Notes under the pieces: model-generated
Database searches by the model: none
Told to the model about the DNA's origin: nothing
The model's input: only the letters and a program-made list of their open reading frames with translations
Made by a program: the position numbers and the translations under genes
Assembly: GCF_023221595.1 (NCBI RefSeq)
Contig: NZ_CP096563.1
Span: forward strand, 5,637,001 to 5,701,000
Reading direction: 5' to 3'
DNA: 64,000 bases
Source: Rhodococcus qingshengii JCM 15477
Lineage (GTDB): Bacteria > Actinomycetota > Actinomycetes > Mycobacteriales > Mycobacteriaceae
Shown: in pieces, positions 60,216 to 64,000 of the stretch
How positions within the stretch are numbered: the first letter of the stretch is position 1
Layout of the letters: each line of letters begins with the position of its first letter

Positions 60216-61150
60216 CGCCTCAACACCTCGGAAGGCAGCAATCCGTACTTACGCCGAAAGGACGACGCGAACCGTCCGGTGTGCGTGAAACCCCATCTCA
60301 CAGCGACATCGGTGACCGTCGTCGAGTCGTCGGCATCCACCAGATCTGCATGGACCCGCGCGAGACGGATGTCGAGCAGGCATTCCGACGGACTCCGGCC
60401 CACGTACTGCCGAAATCCCTCCTGCAATCTCCGTACGCTGACGCCCGCCACCTCCGCCATCTCGGCTGCGGTCCACACGCGGGCCGGGTCGTCGTGCATC
60501 TCGTCGAGCACCCGCTTGACGATGCGTGGCCTGGCGTGTCGCACCGCGTCCTCGCTTTCGGGCATTGCGGCAAGGACGAATGCCGTGACCACGGCGCCGG
60601 AGAGCTGACCTGCGACCAGTTCGTTGTGCAGCACGCCGACCGGGCCGAGTATCTGATCCGACAGTGAGCGAACAAATTTCAGCCATCTGGCTCCGTCGTC
60701 GCCCCGAAGATCCACCTGATCAGGCAAGTGCATTCCGGGTCGACCGAGAACCTTTTCCATCTCACGGTCGAGGTACTGACGGTCCATCCGGACTCCGACG
60801 ATCTCGCAGTCCGCACTCCACCGCGTAATTCTCGTCGTGATGTCGGGTGGACATACCGTCGCAACACCCTGCGTCGAGAGCACGTGCGAGCCCGCGAACA
60901 CCGACTCGAGCTCGCCCGAGAGCGGGATGTTCACCCCATAGGCACCGGGATGATCGGATTCGACGGCGACGTCTGCTCCCCACCGAATATGAGCGATCCT
61001 CAGCGGTCCCAACTCGGTGGTGCACACCCCGACTCCACTGGCCGCATGCCGAGACAACGGCGTCAGCGTGTGCGGAAAGTAGGCGTCCGAAACCGCATGA
61101 CACGCCTCGTCCCAGTCGCGGGGAGCTGTACCGATCATGGAGTCGACCAT
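60212..61150 (-). CDS. pheR: AraC-family activator divergent from phenol hydroxylase genes
   Basis: 312 residues. N-terminal AraC_binding_2-type ligand domain (about 30-170; LGPLRIAHIRWGADVAVESDHPGAYGVNIPLSG), C-terminal HTH pair: VWTAAEMAEVAGVSVRRLQEGFRQYVGRSPSECLLDIRLARVHADL and TTVTDVAVRWGFTHTGRFASSFRRKYGLLPSEVLRR. Divergent from pheA2A1, which matches the pheR-pheA2A1 arrangement I recall from R. erythropolis/opacus phenol degraders. Its stop overlaps the catR stop by 3 bases. A BenR-like role towards the nearby ben genes is the alternative. Confidence 0.8.
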   Translation of the reverse strand: MVDSMIGTAPRDWDEACHAVSDAYFPHTLTPLSRHAASGVGVCTTELGPLRIAHIRWGADVAVESDHPGAYGVNIPLSGELESVFAGSHVLSTQGVATVCPPDITTRITRWSADCEIVGVRMDRQYLDREMEKVLGRPGMHLPDQVDLRGDDGARWLKFVRSLSDQILGPVGVLHNELVAGQLSGAVVTAFVLAAMPESEDAVRHARPRIVKRVLDEMHDDPARVWTAAEMAEVAGVSVRRLQEGFRQYVGRSPSECLLDIRLARVHADLVDADDSTTVTDVAVRWGFTHTGRFASSFRRKYGLLPSEVLRR

Positions 61151-61204
61151 CGTCCTTCTTCACCTTCCAAACCCGTGACCAGCCACATTGCCGAGCAAGG
61201 GCGC

Positions 61205-61220
61205 TGAACATCATTGAACA
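61205..61220. promoter_or_regulatory. Direct repeat, possible AraC half-sites
   Basis: TGAACA-N4-TGAACA, a 10-bp-period direct repeat in the 273-bp divergent region between the AraC gene and pheA2. AraC activators commonly bind such direct repeats. The remainder of this gap shows no other clear site. Confidence 0.3.
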
Positions 61221-61423
61221 CTGTGTCCCCGGTCACTTCCAAGAGAAAACGGGTACGGGCCGCGATCGGGTGCGCAATCCGGATAGCCACCGCGCTGTAC
61301 GGATCGACCGAAGCCTGCGCCCGCCGTACGTTCGTCTTCACTCCCGGCGCGAGTCGCCCACTACTTCCCTCCCGCACTTCGCGGCACTCTCACTCAACCG
61401 CCATCCGACAAGGAGGTCCGGTC

Positions 61424-61993
61424 ATGGAACAAAATCAGCTTCGAGGAATCTTCGGTCAATTCGCGAGCGGCGTCACCGTCATCACCTGTACCAATGCCGA
61501 CGGTCAACCACACGGAGCCACCGTCACCGCATTCACGGCCATTTCCCTGGAACCACGGCTGTGCCAGATCACGATGACTCGCAAGTCCAAGGCGTGCGGC
61601 TACCTCGGCAACGCGCCGTTTGCGGTCAACATCCTTGCCTCCGACCAAGTGGACACGGCCATGCATTTTGCCGGCCGACCGCAGCGCACCGAACCGAGGT
61701 GGATCGACGGACCGACCGCTCCCCTGCTCGACGGCGCCGCAGCAACCATCTCGTGCGTCCCGTGGAGGGAGTACGACGGCGGTGACCACATCATCTTCAT
61801 CGGCGAGATCGTCGACGCTCAGTCGAGTGGCAAGGATCCGCTTCTGTTCTACCGAAGCACTTTTCACGATCTAGGCGCTACCTCGTCGACCACAGTCTGG
61901 AACGGAAGTCAGGACGACCCCCACAGCGGCTGGTTCGACGCCACCACTTCGTTCACCCCGATTCATCTTCAGCCCGCACCCCAAACGATCTGA
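61424..61993 (+). CDS. pheA2: Flavin reductase component of phenol hydroxylase
   Basis: 189 residues behind a strong AAGGAGG site. HpaC/PheA2-type flavin:NAD(P)H reductase domain: [61 protein letters not shown] and [27 protein letters not shown]. It supplies reduced FAD to the oxygenase encoded 11 bases downstream. The length of 189 aa agrees with the PheA2 I remember. Confidence 0.9.
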   Translation: MEQNQLRGIFGQFASGVTVITCTNADGQPHGATVTAFTAISLEPRLCQITMTRKSKACGYLGNAPFAVNILASDQVDTAMHFAGRPQRTEPRWIDGPTAPLLDGAAATISCVPWREYDGGDHIIFIGEIVDAQSSGKDPLLFYRSTFHDLGATSSTTVWNGSQDDPHSGWFDATTSFTPIHLQPAPQTI

Positions 61994-62004
61994 AAGGCTT
62001 TGCC

Positions 62005-63633
62005 ATGACGACCACCGAAATTCCTCCCACCGGCGTCGATCCCGCAGATTCCGGAGCGCCACAGGTCAATCCGGCCGCCGATTGCGAAGCCAACCGCACG
62101 AAGAACTTCGCCACCCGACCGATGACCGGTGACGAGTACATCTCGAGCCTGCAGGACGGTCGCGAGATCTGGCTTCACGGTGATCGCGTCAAGGACGTCA
62201 CGACACACCCCGCGTTCCGGAATCCGATCCGCATGACCGCGAGGCTGTACGACGCTCTGCATACGGGCGAGCACGTGGACGCCTTGACCGTTCCGACGGA
62301 CACGGGCAACGGCGGTGTCACCATGCCGTTCTTCCGCACTCCGACGTCGTCGGCCGATCTGCTCAAGGAACGCGATGCCATAGCGACGTGGGCTCGTATG
62401 ACCTACGGCTGGATGGGCCGTTCCCCCGACTACAAGGCGAGTTTCCTGGGCACCCTCCACGCCAACAAGGAGTTGTACGCACCGTTCCAGGACAACGCCG
62501 AACGCTGGTACCGCGAATCGCAGGAGAAAGTTCTGTACTGGAACCACGCGATCATCAATCCCCCGGTGGATCGCCAACTTCCACCGGACGAGGTCGGTGA
62601 CGTCTTCATGAAGGTGGAGAAGGAAACCGACGCAGGTTTGATCGTCAGCGGCGCCAAAGTGGTCGCCACCGGATCGGCGATCACGAACTACAACTTCATC
62701 GCTCACTACGGTCTGCCGATCAAGAAGAAGCAGTTCGCCCTGATCTGCACGGTACCGATGGACGCGCCGGGTGTGAAGCTGATCTGCCGCACCTCGTACA
62801 CCGAACATGCTGCGGTGATGGGCAGTCCGTTCGATTATCCGCTGTCGAGTCGCATGGACGAGAACGACACCATCTTCGTCTTCGACAAGGTGTTGGTTCC
62901 GTGGGAAAACGTCTTCATGTACGGCGACGTCGACCGGATCAACGCATTCTTCCCTCAATCAGGCTTCCTGCCGCGCTTCACCTTTCAGGGCTGCACTCGC
63001 CTGGCCGTCAAGCTCGACTTCATCGCCGGACTGTTGATGAAGGCACTCGAAGCCACCGGCGCCGGCGGCTTCCGCGGAGTCCAGACCCGTGTCGGTGAGG
63101 TGATCGGGTGGCGAAACCTCTTCTGGTCGTTGACCGAATCGATGGCACGCGATCCCGAACAGTGGGTCGGCGATTCGGTGATCCCGAAGCTCGAGTACGG
63201 CCTCACCTATCGAATGTTCATGATTCAGGGGTACCCGCGGATCAAGGAGATCATCGAACAGGACGTCGCGTCGGGCTTGATCTACCTGCCTTCGAGTTCA
63301 CTCGACTTCAAGAGCCCGGACGTGCGTCCGTACCTCGACAAGTACGTTCGCGGTTCCGACGGCATCACCGCTGTCGACCGCGTGAAAGTCATGAAGGCGC
63401 TGTGGGATTCGATCGGGACCGAGTTCGGCGGCCGACACGAACTCTACGAGCGCAACTACTCCGGCAATCACGAGAACGTCAAAGCGGAACTGCTGTTCGC
63501 AGCCCAGAATCGTGGACACGCAAGTTCCATGAAGGGACTGGCCGAGCAGTGCCTGAGTGAATACGACCTCGACGGCTGGACGGTCCCTGACCTCATCGGC
63601 AACGACGACGTCTCGTTCTTCAAGAACCGGTAA
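62005..63633 (+). CDS. pheA1: Phenol hydroxylase oxygenase component (HpaB/PheA1 family)
   Basis: 542 residues. FADH2-dependent monooxygenase of the 4-hydroxyphenylacetate 3-hydroxylase type: [32 protein letters not shown] opening, [51 protein letters not shown], and [19 protein letters not shown]. The neighbouring AraC activator, reductase order and link to the catechol operon argue for phenol (to catechol) rather than 4-hydroxyphenylacetate as substrate. It acts in the cytoplasm with PheA2. Confidence 0.88.
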   Translation: MTTTEIPPTGVDPADSGAPQVNPAADCEANRTKNFATRPMTGDEYISSLQDGREIWLHGDRVKDVTTHPAFRNPIRMTARLYDALHTGEHVDALTVPTDTGNGGVTMPFFRTPTSSADLLKERDAIATWARMTYGWMGRSPDYKASFLGTLHANKELYAPFQDNAERWYRESQEKVLYWNHAIINPPVDRQLPPDEVGDVFMKVEKETDAGLIVSGAKVVATGSAITNYNFIAHYGLPIKKKQFALICTVPMDAPGVKLICRTSYTEHAAVMGSPFDYPLSSRMDENDTIFVFDKVLVPWENVFMYGDVDRINAFFPQSGFLPRFTFQGCTRLAVKLDFIAGLLMKALEATGAGGFRGVQTRVGEVIGWRNLFWSLTESMARDPEQWVGDSVIPKLEYGLTYRMFMIQGYPRIKEIIEQDVASGLIYLPSSSLDFKSPDVRPYLDKYVRGSDGITAVDRVKVMKALWDSIGTEFGGRHELYERNYSGNHENVKAELLFAAQNRGHASSMKGLAEQCLSEYDLDGWTVPDLIGNDDVSFFKNR

Positions 63634-63647
63634 CCCCCTCGGCAGGT

Positions 63648-63677
63648 AGGGCGGACTCGCGATGTCGAGTCCGCCCT
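63648..63677 (+). terminator. Hairpin terminator after pheA1
   Basis: 12-bp perfect GC-rich stem (63648-63659 with 63666-63677) with a 6-base loop, 15 bases after the pheA1 stop. It separates the phenol hydroxylase operon from the ben-like gene. Confidence 0.82.
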
Positions 63678-63742
63678 GGTCGTCGTCTTCAGCAGGCATG
63701 GCCCATCAGCAGAATTCGACGAACACTGCACCCTTGGTCAGG

Positions 63743-63760
63743 ACTAGGCAATTGCCTAGT
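63743..63760. promoter_or_regulatory. 18-bp perfect palindrome upstream of the ben-like gene
   Basis: ACTAGGCAATTGCCTAGT, a continuous perfect palindrome 133 bp before the ben-like start, in a 260-bp gap after the pheA1 terminator. Candidate operator or activator site for the ben operon. Confidence 0.55.
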
Positions 63761-63893
63761 GTGACCCGAGACACACGATGTCAAGGTGAATTCAGTACCG
63801 GACGCAGCCCCGTCCGGAAAGCGGGTCCCACCGATTTGGTCCGACAGCCCTCGGCTCTCTCGGTAGGCGCCCACTCTTATCTGGAGGACACCC

Positions 63894-64000
63894 ATGACGG
63901 ATATGTTGGATGCTGCCCGCGGCACCGACCAGTTCGCGAACATCCGCGCCGTCCTCGACGACGCGCTCGTCGAGGACCCGGAGACCGGCCGCTACCAGGT
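63894..64000 (+). CDS. benA: Probable benzoate 1,2-dioxygenase large subunit, 3' truncated by window end
   Basis: Only 35 residues are visible, starting at ATG 63894 behind a GGAGGA site. The run NIRAVLDDALVEDPETGRYQ resembles the N-terminus of aromatic ring-hydroxylating dioxygenase alpha subunits of the benzoate/toluate type, in which a LVED-x3-G-x-Y segment precedes the Rieske domain. Linkage to catABC and pheA supports benzoate dioxygenase feeding catechol. The Rieske and Fe(II) motifs lie beyond the window. Confidence 0.6.
   Translation, partial: MTDMLDAARGTDQFANIRAVLDDALVEDPETGRYQ

Noticed and set aside
62005..63633. Naming the oxygenase 4-hydroxyphenylacetate 3-monooxygenase (HpaB)
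   Set aside because: Family membership is right, but the AraC activator, reductase order and catechol-operon linkage fit the rhodococcal phenol hydroxylase PheA1 better; no homoprotocatechuate genes are nearby.

Overview
The window is high-GC actinobacterial DNA from the mycolic-acid lineage, most likely a Rhodococcus of the erythropolis/qingshengii type. The evidence is an antigen-85-type mycolyltransferase-like protein (50216-51211), F420-type LLM and PPOX oxidoreductases, dense GTG/TTG starts with ATGA/GTGA overlaps, many TetR/MarR/AraC regulators, and a phenol/catechol gene set arranged as I remember it from Rhodococcus. I saw no insertion sequence, phage gene, CRISPR array, rRNA or tRNA gene.

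Region 1 (1-13,100) is the most unusual. It opens inside a mauA-like gene for the small subunit of a tryptophan-tryptophylquinone (TTQ) amine dehydrogenase. This is followed, by translational coupling, by a lipoprotein large-subunit-like gene, a three-domain multicopper oxidase (MCO), two amicyanin-like cupredoxins and a MauF-like membrane protein. Facing it across a 20-bp-stem hairpin is a second operon: metallophore-binding lipoprotein, a second MCO, a third cupredoxin, two ABC half-transporters of the YbtPQ/IrtAB type and a YdcF-like protein. The same MCO-cupredoxin cassette is therefore used twice, once beside a quinoprotein and once inside a metal-uptake operon. A TetR regulator is divergent from the second operon, with a 23-bp palindrome and an IdeR-like box between them.

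Region 2 (13,100-30,300) is ordinary accessory and housekeeping-type sequence. It contains a secreted lipase, several small regulator/target pairs (TetR, MarR, HxlR, Rrf2), a FUSC-type membrane protein, GYD/LLM genes, a GGDEF protein, a zinc ADH/MFS/DUF2255/cupin run and a LexA-family repressor. Many divergent promoters carry clear palindromes. The largest is a 48-bp near-perfect palindrome at 21,976-22,023, before an NmrA/SDR gene.

Region 3 (30,300-45,700) holds a Baeyer-Villiger-type flavin monooxygenase and a gamma-butyrolactone signalling cluster (AfsA-like synthase, ScbR/ArpA-like TetR receptor, NAD-epimerase, neighbouring LuxR protein). It also holds a GntR-MFS pair, an AlkB-like dioxygenase, an ArsR-SRPBCC-VOC operon, a two-gene 2OG-oxygenase/Ada-Zn-domain unit, and a MerR-MFS-metallophore-binding-protein operon.

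Region 4 (45,700-54,400) holds an ABC1/UbiB kinase-like protein, a PucR regulator, an NDMA-dependent-type alcohol dehydrogenase, the mycolyltransferase-like protein, an HbpS/GlcG lipoprotein and a NarL-type two-component system.

Region 5 (54,000-64,000) is an aromatic catabolic island. catABC are followed in the same orientation by an AraC regulator, an aldehyde dehydrogenase and a cupin. catR (IclR) is divergent from catA, with two palindromic boxes 20 bp apart. Then come an AraC activator (pheR-like) divergent from a two-component flavin phenol hydroxylase (pheA2, pheA1), and at the right edge the start of what looks like benA. The logic is phenol or benzoate to catechol, then ortho cleavage through cis,cis-muconate and muconolactone.
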